The translations under genes were made by a program, and so were the position numbers. Below the pieces are notes generated by a model. That model searched no databases. It was not told the origin of the DNA and saw only the letters and a program-made list of their open reading frames with translations. Shown here in pieces: positions 9,039 through 17,840 of a stretch of 64,000 nt of DNA (the first letter of the stretch is position 1; every line of letters begins with the position of its first letter). The stretch spans positions 1 to 64,000 of the forward strand of contig JAJTGR010000007.1 of assembly GCA_021299375.1 (NCBI GenBank), written 5' to 3'. Source of the stretch: Gemmatimonadota bacterium. GTDB taxonomy: Bacteria > Gemmatimonadota > Gemmatimonadetes > Gemmatimonadales > Gemmatimonadaceae.

Positions 9039-10208
9039 TCAGCGCCTCCGGCGGGCGGTGGAATCCGGGATGAACCGGAAGGGCAGTTGCACGACCTGCG
9101 GTACCACGCGCCCCGCCCTCACCGCGGGGGTGAAGCGCTGCTCGCGCACCGCGCGGCGCACGGGTTCAACGAGTTCGCGATGCGTGGTGGTAACGGCGCT
9201 GAAGGTATCCATGTCTGCCTCGCCGTTGGTGCCCACCACGAACTCGGCAAGCACCTGGCCACCCGTCTGGGCCTCGAACAGCGAGTCGGGGTAGACGGGC
9301 CGGACGAGCGCCGCCGAATCGGGACGGGCCCCCGCATCCACCTCGCCGTGAACAAAGGCCTTGCCCTCCTCGATCAGCGCCGCGATGCGCATGGTGGGGG
9401 TGGGTTCGTCCTTCTTGCGCTTCTTGGGGCGGAGTTCGCCGCGCCGAGACCAGAGCACAATGGTCCCGCACGCAGAGCTCATGCGCTGGTTGCCCTGAAA
9501 CTCCACCGGAACGCTGGCGGCGCCACTGTAGATCTCGATCCCCTCGAACGAACGCGGGTCGAAGGCATCGAGGTCGACCTCACCGGCGTACAGTGGCTGG
9601 TTGTCGAGCCACACGAGCGGGGCGCAGCGGCTGCCGCGAATACGGACCGTATTCTGCATGCCGCGCGTCTCGATCCGCATGCCCGGCACCATGCGGAACA
9701 CATCGGTCATGTGCATGGCGTTGCGGCGATCGAGGTCCGCGAAGGTGAAGAAGCGGCCACCGCCGTTGGCCATGCGGCTGTAGAAGCCGGCCATGGGGCC
9801 CGAGACCTCGCGCCGCCCGACGATATTGACCGTGGAGAGCTCGACGGCGAGCCGCTCCAGCGACAGCGTCGCCGTGGTGGGCTCGCCCTGCGCCACGCGC
9901 ACCCGAATCGAATCGGGGCGATAGCCGATGCGGCGGGCCAGCAGCCATGCGTCGCCGACCGGTACCCGTCCGAAGCTGAACGCGCCCTCGTCGTCCGACT
10001 CGGTGGTCACCGCCGAGGTGAAGGTGCCGACGCGGATGCGCAGCTGGGCGCCGCCAAGCGCCGGGCCACCGCGGGCGGAAATGGTGCCGCGCACACTGCC
10101 GGTGGCCTCGCCGGAGTCCTGTGCGGCCGCGAGGTGCGGCAGCGCAGTGCACAGGCTGGCCGTAATGGCGGCAAGGGCCGCACGGAGCATTCGGTGACGG
10201 GTGCGCAT
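9039..10208 (-). CDS. Carboxypeptidase-regulatory / TonB-plug / TonB C-terminal fusion protein lacking a barrel
   Basis: A 389-residue exported protein. The signal is about 1-30. A carboxypeptidase-regulatory-like domain covers about 36-125 (SVRGTISARGGPALGGAQLR, with IGYRPDSI near its end). A plug-like domain covers about 135-255 (MTDVFRMVPGMRIETRG, VRIRGSRCAPLVWLDN, IEIYSGAASVP). After a basic linker (PKKRKKDEP), a TonB C-terminal-like domain covers about 300-385 (PVYPDSLFEAQTGGQVLAEF and FTPAVRAGRVVPQVVQLPF). No 22-strand barrel is present. A receptor plug and an energy-transducer domain in one periplasmic protein is unusual. The start at 10208 is the first ATG before a plausible signal; the frame is open further upstream to 10388. 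Confidence 0.8.
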   Translation of the reverse strand: MRTRHRMLRAALAAITASLCTALPHLAAAQDSGEATGSVRGTISARGGPALGGAQLRIRVGTFTSAVTTESDDEGAFSFGRVPVGDAWLLARRIGYRPDSIRVRVAQGEPTTATLSLERLAVELSTVNIVGRREVSGPMAGFYSRMANGGGRFFTFADLDRRNAMHMTDVFRMVPGMRIETRGMQNTVRIRGSRCAPLVWLDNQPLYAGEVDLDAFDPRSFEGIEIYSGAASVPVEFQGNQRMSSACGTIVLWSRRGELRPKKRKKDEPTPTMRIAALIEEGKAFVHGEVDAGARPDSAALVRPVYPDSLFEAQTGGQVLAEFVVGTNGEADMDTFSAVTTTHRELVEPVRRAVREQRFTPAVRAGRVVPQVVQLPFRFIPDSTARRRR

Positions 10209-10406
10209 GAGAACGCGGGTGGAGGTGGTCGCACGGTGCGCGCCACGCAACACGGAGCAGGACGTTGAATCATGCCCCGCGTCCCATGACCGAGCAAGGT
10301 CGGCTGCGGGCTCTGCCTCTGTCGCGGTCCTGTCGCATGGCATAACGTCCCCCGAGCGCCTCGTCGGCCGACGCATCGCCGACTTCACGTTCTATTCCCG
10401 CCGTCC

Positions 10407-13400
10407 ATGTTCCGATCCCTCGACCGGCTGTTGCTCGCCTGCGCCGCGGCCAGTGCGTGCACTGCCGTCCATCCGCTCTCGGCCCAGTCCGGCACGCGCC
10501 TGCTGCGCACGCCCACGGTCAGCGCGCAGCACATCGCCTTCGCGTACGCCAACAACATCTGGGTCGTCGAACGCAGCGGTGGCGCGGCGCGCCGGCTCAC
10601 CAGCTTTCAGGGGCAGACACAGAATCCCCGCCTGTCGCCCGACGGCAAGCTGGTGGCGTTCAGCGCCGAGTATGCGGGCAACACCGACGTCTATGTGGTG
10701 CCCGTCGAGGGGGGGCAGCCTCGGCGGCTGACATGGCATCCCTCGGCCGACGTGGTGCAGGGCTGGTCGCCAGATGGCAAGGCCATCATGTTCGCATCGC
10801 CGCGAGCCACCTGGGCGCCGAATGCGGCGCCGCGATTCTGGACGGTGCCGGTGGAGGGCGGTGTGGAAACGGCCATGCCGATGCCGCGCGCCTTCCAGGG
10901 CAAGCTGTCGCCCGACGGCAACCGGGTCGCCTATCGCATGCCCTCGTCGTGGGACGAGGAACGGCGCAACTATCGCGGCGGGCAGAACAAGCCGATCTGG
11001 ATCCTCGACCTCACGTCGTTCGCCCTCGACACCACTCCGTTCGCCGGCACCAAGGAGATGGACCCGGTGTGGGTCGGCGACGCGGTGTACTTCCTGTCGG
11101 ATCGTGACGGTATCTCCAACATCTGGGCCTACGACACCAAGGCCAAAGCGCTCAAACAGGTCACGCAGTTCACCGACTTCGACGTCAAGGCGCTCGACGC
11201 CGCAGGCACCACGGTCGTCTTCGAGCAGGCCGGCTACCTCCACGAACTCGACGCGCGCACCGGCGCTTCCAAGATCGTTCCCATCACGGCGGCGGGGGAC
11301 TTCCCGTGGATGATGGCCGCGTGGAAGGACGTATCGCCGCGCATTACCGGTTTGGCGCTGTCGGCCACCGGCAAGCGGGCGGCGGTCGAGGCGCGCGGTG
11401 AGGTGTTCACGATTCCCGCCGAGAAGGGCGACGTGCGCAACCTCACGAACACCAGTGGCGCCGCTGAGATCGCGCCGGTGTGGTCGCCGGATGGCCAGTC
11501 GGTGGCGTACTTCAGCGATGCGTCGGGCGAGTATCAGCTCGTGATTGCGCCGCAGACGGGGCTGGGCGCCGTGCGCCGCATTGCGCTGCCGGAGCCGAGC
11601 CGCCCGTACACGCCCGCGTGGTCGCCGAACGGGCGTACGATTGCCTACCATGATTCGCACTTCCGCATCTGGCTGGTGGATGTGGCGAGCGGACGGGCGA
11701 AGCTGGCCGACACCGATCCGTACTTCATGGGCGATCGGTCGATCGTGCCGGTGTGGAGCCCGGACGGACGGTACGTGGCCTATCCGAAGCGCCTCAAGTC
11801 GCTCTTCCGCGCCATCTTCGTGTACGACATCGAGACGGGGCAGACGCGACAGGTCACCGACGGCCTCGCCGATGCCACGAGTCCCGCGTGGGACGCCGGT
11901 GGCAAGTATCTCTGGTTCTTCGCCTCGACGAACTTCGCGCTCAACTCGTCGCTGCTGGACATGTCGAAGTACGATCGGCCCGACACGCGCGCGCTGTACA
12001 TGGCCATCTTGAGCCGGAGCGAGCCGTCGCCGCTGTTGCCGGAAAGCGACGACGAGGTGGCGCGCCTGAGTCCGATGCGCGACAGTGCGGCGTCGGCCAC
12101 TGCGACACGTCCCCGCGTTGACGGTGAGCGCGGTGATTCCGCCCGCGGACCGGCGGTGGTTCGCCCGGTGCGCATCGACTTCGACGGCATTCAGCAGCGT
12201 ATCGTGGCGGTGCCGGGGCTCGCCGATCGCGACTACAGCGCGCTGCGCGCCGGTCCGGCGGGTACGGTGTTCTTCCTCGAGCCGGTGCCAGCCACGGGCA
12301 CGGCCGGCGGCGGCAACGGCGGCAGCACCCTGCATCGCTTCCAGCTATCCACGCGCCGGGCTGCTCCATTCGTGAGCGGCGTGTCGCAGTACACGGTCAG
12401 CGCCGACGGGCGCAAGCTCCTGTATCGGAGCACCGGGCAGGGCGGGGGGCTGTTCCTCGTTGACGCCGACCGCGCCGTGCCGGCCCCGGGCACTGGCCGG
12501 CTCAACGCCGCGCTGCGGGCGTACATCGATCCGCGCGAGGAGTTCAAGCAGATCTTCAATGAAGGGTGGCGTAACCAGCGCAACAACTTCTACGTGAAGA
12601 ATCTGCACGGCACCGACTGGCCGGCGATGAAGAAGCTGTACGAGCCGTTGCTCGCGCACGTGAACCATCGCGCCGATCTGAACTACCTGATCGACAACAT
12701 GGGTGCCGAGACGGCGATCGGGCATTCGTACGTGCGTGGCGGCGACTTCCCGGACGTGCCGGATGGGGCCGGCGGGCTGCTCGGTGCCGACTTCACCATC
12801 GAGAACGGGCGCTATCGCCTTTCGCGCATCTACGACGCGGAAAGCTGGAACCCGGAGCTGCGGGCGCCGCTGGCGGTGCCGGGGCTGAACGTCTCGCGCG
12901 GTGACTACCTCCTCGCCGTCAATGGCGTGGAGCTGCAGGCGCCGGACAACATCTATCGTCTGCTCGACGGCACGGCCAACCGGCAGACGGTACTCACGGT
13001 GAACAGCCGCCCCGACATGCAGGGCGCGCGTCAGATCACGGTGCTGCCGGTGGCCAACGAGCAGGGGCTCCGGACGCGCGCGTGGGTGGAGTCCAATCGG
13101 CGCTACGTGGACTCGCTATCGGGTGGCAAGATCGCCTACGTGTACCTGCCCAACACCGGGCAGCCCGGCTACACGAGCTTCAACCGCTATTACTTCGCGC
13201 AGCAGGACCGTCAGGGCGTGGTCGTGGATGAGCGCTTCAACGGCGGCGGGTCCGCGGCCGACTACATTGTCGATCTCCTCGGCCGCGACTACGACGGCTA
13301 CTTCAACAACCCGGTCGGTGATCGCTATCCGTACACCAGCCCCGCGAACGGCATCTGGGGCCCGAAGGTGATGATCATCAACGAGATGGCCGGCTCCGGC

Positions 13401-13748
13401 GGCGATCTGATGCCGTACATGTTCAAGCGGCGCAAGCTCGGGCTGCTGGTGGGTTCGCGGACGTGGGGCGGCCTCGTGGCCACCACCGACACGCCGCCGT
13501 TCGTGGATGGCGGGTCGATGATCGCGCCGCGCTTCGGGTTCTTCTCCCGGGAGAATCAATTCGCCGTGGAAAACGAGGGCGTGGCGCCGGATATCGACGT
13601 GGAGAACTTCCCGAAGGAGGTCATCGCCGGACGCGATCCGCAGCTCGAGCGCGCGGTACAGGAGGCTTTGCGGCTGCTGTCCACGTGGAAGAACGACCGG
13701 GCCACGAAGGAACCCGCACCGCCGGTGTGGGGCAAGCGGGGCCGCTGA
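10407..13748 (+). CDS. Tricorn-like serine protease (S41 family)
   Basis: A 1113-residue exported protein with a signal peptide (about 1-27). WD40-like/PD40 propeller repeats fill roughly residues 35-640 (NPRLSPDGKLVAFSAEY, VVQGWSPDGKAIMFAS, APVWSPDGQSVAYFS). The tricorn core, a PDZ domain and an S41 peptidase domain follow. Tricorn-type catalytic positions are recognisable: His in AIGHSYV (about 773), the nucleophile region NEMAGSGGDLMPY (about 994) and Glu in VENEGVAPDI (about 1054). It probably cleaves oligopeptides in the periplasm or outside the cell. Its stop overlaps the next gene's start (TGATG), so it is likely coupled to the PepSY and beta-lactamase-fold genes. It is divergent from the plug/TonB-C gene. 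Confidence 0.9.
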   Translation: MFRSLDRLLLACAAASACTAVHPLSAQSGTRLLRTPTVSAQHIAFAYANNIWVVERSGGAARRLTSFQGQTQNPRLSPDGKLVAFSAEYAGNTDVYVVPVEGGQPRRLTWHPSADVVQGWSPDGKAIMFASPRATWAPNAAPRFWTVPVEGGVETAMPMPRAFQGKLSPDGNRVAYRMPSSWDEERRNYRGGQNKPIWILDLTSFALDTTPFAGTKEMDPVWVGDAVYFLSDRDGISNIWAYDTKAKALKQVTQFTDFDVKALDAAGTTVVFEQAGYLHELDARTGASKIVPITAAGDFPWMMAAWKDVSPRITGLALSATGKRAAVEARGEVFTIPAEKGDVRNLTNTSGAAEIAPVWSPDGQSVAYFSDASGEYQLVIAPQTGLGAVRRIALPEPSRPYTPAWSPNGRTIAYHDSHFRIWLVDVASGRAKLADTDPYFMGDRSIVPVWSPDGRYVAYPKRLKSLFRAIFVYDIETGQTRQVTDGLADATSPAWDAGGKYLWFFASTNFALNSSLLDMSKYDRPDTRALYMAILSRSEPSPLLPESDDEVARLSPMRDSAASATATRPRVDGERGDSARGPAVVRPVRIDFDGIQQRIVAVPGLADRDYSALRAGPAGTVFFLEPVPATGTAGGGNGGSTLHRFQLSTRRAAPFVSGVSQYTVSADGRKLLYRSTGQGGGLFLVDADRAVPAPGTGRLNAALRAYIDPREEFKQIFNEGWRNQRNNFYVKNLHGTDWPAMKKLYEPLLAHVNHRADLNYLIDNMGAETAIGHSYVRGGDFPDVPDGAGGLLGADFTIENGRYRLSRIYDAESWNPELRAPLAVPGLNVSRGDYLLAVNGVELQAPDNIYRLLDGTANRQTVLTVNSRPDMQGARQITVLPVANEQGLRTRAWVESNRRYVDSLSGGKIAYVYLPNTGQPGYTSFNRYYFAQQDRQGVVVDERFNGGGSAADYIVDLLGRDYDGYFNNPVGDRYPYTSPANGIWGPKVMIINEMAGSGGDLMPYMFKRRKLGLLVGSRTWGGLVATTDTPPFVDGGSMIAPRFGFFSRENQFAVENEGVAPDIDVENFPKEVIAGRDPQLERAVQEALRLLSTWKNDRATKEPAPPVWGKRGR

Positions 13749-14293
13749 TGGCCTCATCGGCTGGGGCATCAGGCCCCAACTTCCGCCTCCTCAATCGCAA
13801 GCTGCATCGCTGGGGCTCCATCGCGGTCGCGCTGCCATTTCTGGTGGTGATCACCACCGGCCTGCTGCTGCAACTCAAGAAGCAGCTGGCGTGGGTGCAG
13901 CCGCCGGAGCAGCGGACGCCGAACACTGTGCCCATGCTCTCGATGGACCGCATCCTGGAGGTCGCCCGGTCGGTTCCGGAGGCGCAGGTCTCCGACTGGT
14001 CGCACATCGATCGGCTCGATGTGCGCCCCGGGAAGGGCATCGTGAAGGTCGCCGCGAAGAACCATTGGGAGTTGCAGCTCGACCTCGCGAGCGGCGAGCT
14101 GCTGCAGTCGGCATACCGGCGCTCCGATCTCATCGAGCAACTGCACGACGGCTCGTGGTTCCACGACGCGGCGAAGCTGTGGGTCTTCCTGCCGTCGGCA
14201 GTGGTCGTGCTCGGGCTGTGGGTGACGGGCCTGTACCTGTTCCTGTTGCCCTTCCGGGCGCGAGCAGCCAAGCGGCGTGGCGCAGCATCGTAG
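13748..14293 (+). CDS. PepSY-associated membrane protein
   Basis: A 181-residue protein that starts at the ATG overlapping the protease stop. There are two hydrophobic segments, about 20-42 (HRWGSIAVALPFLVVITTGL) and about 148-170 (LWVFLPSAVVVLGLWVTGLY), with a PepSY-like extracytoplasmic domain between them (ILEVARSVPEAQVSDWSHID). The layout, an RKLHRW helix then a loop then a final helix, matches the short PepSY-TM proteins. Family members are linked to metal/siderophore reduction or to inhibition of proteases. Its position directly behind a secreted protease makes a protease-associated role attractive, but that is inference. Confidence 0.75.
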   Translation: MASSAGASGPNFRLLNRKLHRWGSIAVALPFLVVITTGLLLQLKKQLAWVQPPEQRTPNTVPMLSMDRILEVARSVPEAQVSDWSHIDRLDVRPGKGIVKVAAKNHWELQLDLASGELLQSAYRRSDLIEQLHDGSWFHDAAKLWVFLPSAVVVLGLWVTGLYLFLLPFRARAAKRRGAAS

Positions 14294-15371
14294 CGGCGGA
14301 GCCGACGGGCTCGACCTTCCGTCCGGCATCGAGGTGTCGGGCACAAGCCTGCTCAAGTGGGCGTGGCAACGGGCGCGGCAGCGGCTGCCGCGCCCGCCTG
14401 CGTCGCCGATCGTGGGCGTCCCGCCGGACCTCACGTTCCTTCACGCCAATCGGACCGTGCCGGCCTACACGTGGATCGGCCATGCGTCCGGGATGTTGCA
14501 GGTTGGTGGTGCCAACCTGCTGCTCGACCCGGTTTTCAGCCCGGTGGCGTCGCCATTCCGGTTTGCCGGACCGCGTCGCCACCAGCCCCCCGGGCTCACC
14601 GCGGCACAGTTGCCGCATATCGACGCGGTGCTGCTCTCGCACAACCACTACGACCATCTCGACCGGCCGTCGGTGCGCGCGGTGGCACGGCAGTCGGGCG
14701 GGGCGCCGTGCTATGTCGTGCCGCGTGGGCTGGAGGGCTGGTTCGGGCGGAACCTGCCTCGACGCCGCGGCATGCTGCCGGAGATCGTACCGCTGGACTG
14801 GGGGGGCGAGGTCACGCTGCCGGTGGGTGCGTCACTGCTCACCCTGCATTTCCTGCCGGTGCAGCATTGGTCGAACCGCACGATGTTCGACCGCAACCGG
14901 TCACTCTGGGGCAGCTGGGCTATCGTCCACGAGACGTTCCGGTTCTGGTACTCGGGCGACTTGGGATACTCGACGCATCCGGCGCGTATCGGGGAGCGCC
15001 TGGGGCCCTTCGATGCCGCCGCCATTGCCGTCGGTGCCTACGAGCCACGCTGGTTCATGCGCTCGCAGCACGTCAATCCCGCGGAGGCGGTGCAGGTGAT
15101 GCTCGACGTGCGCGCGCAGCAGGCCATTGGTGTGCACTGGGGCACGTTCGCTCTCACCGACGAGCCGCTGGATCAGCCGCCGCGTGATCTGGCCACGGCG
15201 CTGGCGGCGCGGGGCATTGGCGCGGACCGCTTCACGGTGTTGCGCCACGGAGAGACGCGCGTGTTCGGGCCGCAGTCAGCCGACAGGGAACGGCGGTCGC
15301 GTGGGGACGGCAACGGGAACGGCGGCACCGCAGACGGCGGCACCGACAGCGACGTCAGGGAGACGACGTGA
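14277..15371 (+). CDS. Metallo-beta-lactamase-fold hydrolase (NAPE-PLD/RomA-like)
   Basis: A 364-residue protein with no signal peptide. The zinc motif HNHYDH (His122, His124, Asp126, His127) follows the IDAVLLS strand; further ligand candidates are the His near 205 (FLPVQHWSNRTMFD), Asp in YSGDLGYS, and His in IGVHWGTF near the C-terminus. The WIGHASGMLQVGG opening and WSNRT segment are typical of the NAPE-PLD/RomA group of phosphodiesterases. The GTG at 14277 overlaps the PepSY gene by 17 bases, suggesting coupling. The last 35 residues are Gly/Arg/Asp-rich and probably disordered. The substrate is unknown. Confidence 0.82.
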   Translation: MAQHRSGGADGLDLPSGIEVSGTSLLKWAWQRARQRLPRPPASPIVGVPPDLTFLHANRTVPAYTWIGHASGMLQVGGANLLLDPVFSPVASPFRFAGPRRHQPPGLTAAQLPHIDAVLLSHNHYDHLDRPSVRAVARQSGGAPCYVVPRGLEGWFGRNLPRRRGMLPEIVPLDWGGEVTLPVGASLLTLHFLPVQHWSNRTMFDRNRSLWGSWAIVHETFRFWYSGDLGYSTHPARIGERLGPFDAAAIAVGAYEPRWFMRSQHVNPAEAVQVMLDVRAQQAIGVHWGTFALTDEPLDQPPRDLATALAARGIGADRFTVLRHGETRVFGPQSADRERRSRGDGNGNGGTADGGTDSDVRETT

Positions 15372-15397
15372 GCTGGACCGCGTGCACCGCTATCCCC

Positions 15398-15430
15398 CGA
15401 CGTCATGGTCACGCGGTGTCCATGACGTCG
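15398..15430. terminator. Hairpin between convergent genes, possible bidirectional terminator
   Basis: CGACGTCATGG (15398-15408) pairs perfectly with CCATGACGTCG (15420-15430) across an 11-base loop. It lies between the convergent stops at 15371 and 15494. There is no T-tract. Confidence 0.45.
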
Positions 15431-15493
15431 TCACCGGGGCCGCCATTCGCGCTGCCGCCGTTTCACCCGCGCCGATTCGCCCGCGCCGTTTCG

Positions 15494-15820
15494 CTATCGT
15501 GGCTTCGCTGTCGTTGCTTCGCTGGCGCGGGTCGCGAGATACACCAGCAGCGGCGGACACCCCAGCAGCAGGGTCGCCGGCCACCACGCGAGTGATCGAC
15601 CGCTCCGGTGCACGTCGCGCCAGAGCCAAATGAGCACGAGCGCCGTGAAGATGCCCATGTCGTTCCAGGCCATGAACACCATCGGATCCTGGCGCAGTGT
15701 CATCCACGCGTGCGACAGGCCGGCCGAGACCGAGCCGTGCTGCTGCATCCACTGGGAGAAGGCCCACTGCTCGTACCCGAAGAACAGGGCGGCGGCGCCC
15801 CACAACAGCGGTTTGCGCAT
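15494..15820 (-). CDS. Small three-helix membrane protein (DUF2834-like)
   Basis: A 108-residue protein with three predicted membrane segments: about 4-20 (PLLWGAAALFFGYEQWAF), 45-67 (PMVFMAWNDMGIFTALVLIW) and 77-96 (LAWWPATLLLGCPPLLVYLA). The pattern of an FxxW motif, then an xDPMVFMAWND loop, then a final helix pair resembles DUF2834 proteins of unknown function. Its ATG overlaps the stop of the FAD oxidoreductase gene by one base (TGATG), so it is probably coexpressed and may be a membrane anchor or partner of that enzyme. Confidence 0.65.
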   Translation of the reverse strand: MRKPLLWGAAALFFGYEQWAFSQWMQQHGSVSAGLSHAWMTLRQDPMVFMAWNDMGIFTALVLIWLWRDVHRSGRSLAWWPATLLLGCPPLLVYLATRASEATTAKPR

Positions 15821-17226
15821 CAGCCGGGCGGCCGCTCGTATTCCTGCGTGGGCAGCGCGAACGCCTTCACGAGCGCGGGGTCGCCCTCGATGCCGACCAC
15901 GCGCTGCGCGACGTATTCGCCCACGACCGGGCCGAACTTGAATCCCTCCGCCTGACCGACGCCGGCGATCCACGCGTTGCTGGTGCCCGGCACATGGTCG
16001 ACGATGAAGTTCTGGTTGACGCTCGATTCGTAGTGGCAGGCGCGCGTTTCCAGCAGCGGCGCGTTGGCCAGCAGCGGAAAGCGGGCCTCGAGGAAGCGAC
16101 GGGCACCGTCGACGCGGTCCTGATTCGTCCACCGGGAGCTGAGATCGGGATCCTGCTGCGCCGGATCGACCGGCGTGGCGGGTGGCGCCGGCGGGCGCGG
16201 TGCACCGGCCGGTGGCGCCGGCGGAGCGATCGCGCCGCGAACGCGGAAGCCGCGACTGTCCACGGGGAGCATCGGCCAGCCCGTGACACCGGGGAAGTTG
16301 AAGCTCGGCAGGTTGGGGAAGGTGAAGCGCGTGTCGCCCACCGGCACCCCGAAGTAGAGCGCGTGCCCGATGGGCACGCGCATCCGGTTCTCCATGTACG
16401 GAAACAGCTTGCGCAGCCACGGCCCGCACGCGAATACGTAGGCGTCGGCGCGCAGCACGGTCCCGTTCTCCAGGATCACCCCGTCCATCTGCCCATTCAC
16501 GATGGGGCCGGGGCGCACGCGCCCGATGACCAGTTCGGCCCCAGTCTTCTGGGCGGCCGACGCCACCGCCTGGGTGGCGGCGCGGCAGCGCACGACGCCG
16601 GCGTCCGGCTCGGTGATGGCGACGGTGATATCATCGGCCTTGATCACCGGCCAGCGCTTGCGGGCTTCGTCACCCGAAAGCACCTCGTGGGCGACGTTGT
16701 TCTTCGTCCAGAGTTCGATGGTCCGGGTGATGAACGGCTCACGGGTGGCGCGCATGATCACGTCGCCCGTCTGATGCCAGAACCTCGTGCGGAAGACCGG
16801 GCCCCACTCCTGCTCGAAGAGCTGCCAGCGGGCGATCGCGGTGCGGGCCCACGGGGTCCACAGCTCGCCGGTCGCGCGGTCGCCGTACGACGAGCGGATG
16901 CCACGGGTCTCGTCGCCGCTGGTGGAGCGCGAGTTTCCTGGGCCGTAGGCGTCCACAAGGGTGACGCGGACGCCGCGGGCGCGCAGGTGGTAGGCCGTCC
17001 AGCCGCCCCAGGCGCCGGCGCCGATGACGAGCACATGGCTGCTGCTCCCGGCCCCGCGGCGGCCGCGTTCGATGCCGGGCGCCGGGGCGGCGGAAAAGGC
17101 TGGCGGCGGGGCGCACCCGGCAAGGAGCAATCCGGCACCGGCGCCAGCCATCCGCAGGAAATCGCGCCGGGGAAGGCCGTGTTCGTCGGTCGCGGAGGGA
17201 ACTTCTGGAGTCTCGGAAGCGTCCAT
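15820..17226 (-). CDS. Tat-exported FAD-dependent oxidoreductase (DAO / monomeric sarcosine oxidase-like)
   Basis: A 468-residue flavoprotein. The N-terminus has a twin-arginine motif (RRDFLRM, 20-26), then a hydrophobic stretch ending in a lipobox-like LLLAGC (Cys38), so a Tat-exported lipoprotein is likely. The FAD Rossmann motif VIGAGAWGGW is at 68-76. STSGDETRGIRSSYG resembles the flavin-contact motif of the sarcosine/N-methyltryptophan oxidase group. A Pro/Ala/Gly-rich insertion (PPAPPAGAPRPPAPPA) interrupts the substrate domain. The divergent neighbour is a cytochrome c, so electrons may leave the flavin through it instead of O2. The start is uncertain (17226 or 17247); the frame is open to 17481 but would overlap the cytochrome gene. 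Confidence 0.8.
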   Translation of the reverse strand: MDASETPEVPSATDEHGLPRRDFLRMAGAGAGLLLAGCAPPPAFSAAPAPGIERGRRGAGSSSHVLVIGAGAWGGWTAYHLRARGVRVTLVDAYGPGNSRSTSGDETRGIRSSYGDRATGELWTPWARTAIARWQLFEQEWGPVFRTRFWHQTGDVIMRATREPFITRTIELWTKNNVAHEVLSGDEARKRWPVIKADDITVAITEPDAGVVRCRAATQAVASAAQKTGAELVIGRVRPGPIVNGQMDGVILENGTVLRADAYVFACGPWLRKLFPYMENRMRVPIGHALYFGVPVGDTRFTFPNLPSFNFPGVTGWPMLPVDSRGFRVRGAIAPPAPPAGAPRPPAPPATPVDPAQQDPDLSSRWTNQDRVDGARRFLEARFPLLANAPLLETRACHYESSVNQNFIVDHVPGTSNAWIAGVGQAEGFKFGPVVGEYVAQRVVGIEGDPALVKAFALPTQEYERPPG

Positions 17227-17348
17227 TGGCCGAAAATGCCGGTACATACGGACGGCCGCAATCACGAGATTGGGCCATCGCGTGATTCGGAGGGTACCGA
17301 CTCCGACGCGCCCCGGCTTGCCAGCGAAATCCTTCCCGTACACGTTCC

Positions 17349-17807
17349 ATGGCCATGCACCGTCCCTCACTGCTTCCCAACGCTTTGCTCGTCGCCGTGG
17401 TGGTGTCGAGCGTCTTCGCGGCGTCCCGCATGACGGCTCAGGCGCCGCGCGTCGGCCCCCGCGTCTTCGTGGCCGACTCACCGCGCGTCTATACCGACTC
17501 GCAGGCCGTCCAAGGGCAGACCCTCTGGACCAAGAACTGCGTCGAGTGCCACGAGAGCACCGACGTGACGGGGGCGGACTTCCGGACCAAGTGGTCGGGT
17601 CAACCGCTGTTCACGCTCTACGAGCAGATTCGGACCACCATGCCGGATGGCAACCCGGGGACGCTCTCGCGCGAGGAGTACGCGGCGACCCTCGCTTACA
17701 TCCTGAAGTTGAACGGGCTACCGCCGGGCGAGGCGAAGCTGGAGCCCGATTCGGTCGCCTTGACGGCCATCACGCTCACCCTGCCGCCCGCCCCTCCGGC
17801 GCCGTAA
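17349..17807 (+). CDS. Secreted c-type cytochrome, mono-heme
   Basis: A 152-residue protein with a signal peptide (about 1-31) and one heme-binding motif, CVECH (Cys64, Cys67, His68). The probable axial Met is in TTMPDGNPG (Met98). The tail is Pro-rich (LPPAPPAP). The segment from KWSGQPLFTLYEQI to YILKLNGLPPGEAKLEPD closely parallels the C-terminal domain of the HupE/UreJ fusion at 32516-34342, so the two are paralogues. It is divergent from the FAD oxidoreductase (122 bases between starts), which suggests an electron-transfer partnership. Confidence 0.88.
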   Translation: MAMHRPSLLPNALLVAVVVSSVFAASRMTAQAPRVGPRVFVADSPRVYTDSQAVQGQTLWTKNCVECHESTDVTGADFRTKWSGQPLFTLYEQIRTTMPDGNPGTLSREEYAATLAYILKLNGLPPGEAKLEPDSVALTAITLTLPPAPPAP

Positions 17808-17840
17808 GGCGGGGAAGCGGGACAAAACGCATGCGAACAC

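Noticed and set aside
10209-10406. Divergent promoters between the plug/TonB-C and tricorn-like genes
   Set aside because: A CATAAC (10341-10346) was considered as a -10, but no -35 at acceptable spacing was seen.
10392-12335. A 647-codon minus-strand frame within the tricorn-like gene
   Set aside because: Antisense to a clear protease propeller; no start signal or domain.
15697-17433. A 578-codon plus-strand frame across the FAD oxidoreductase
   Set aside because: Antisense to FAD-binding and Tat motifs that are coherent on the minus strand.
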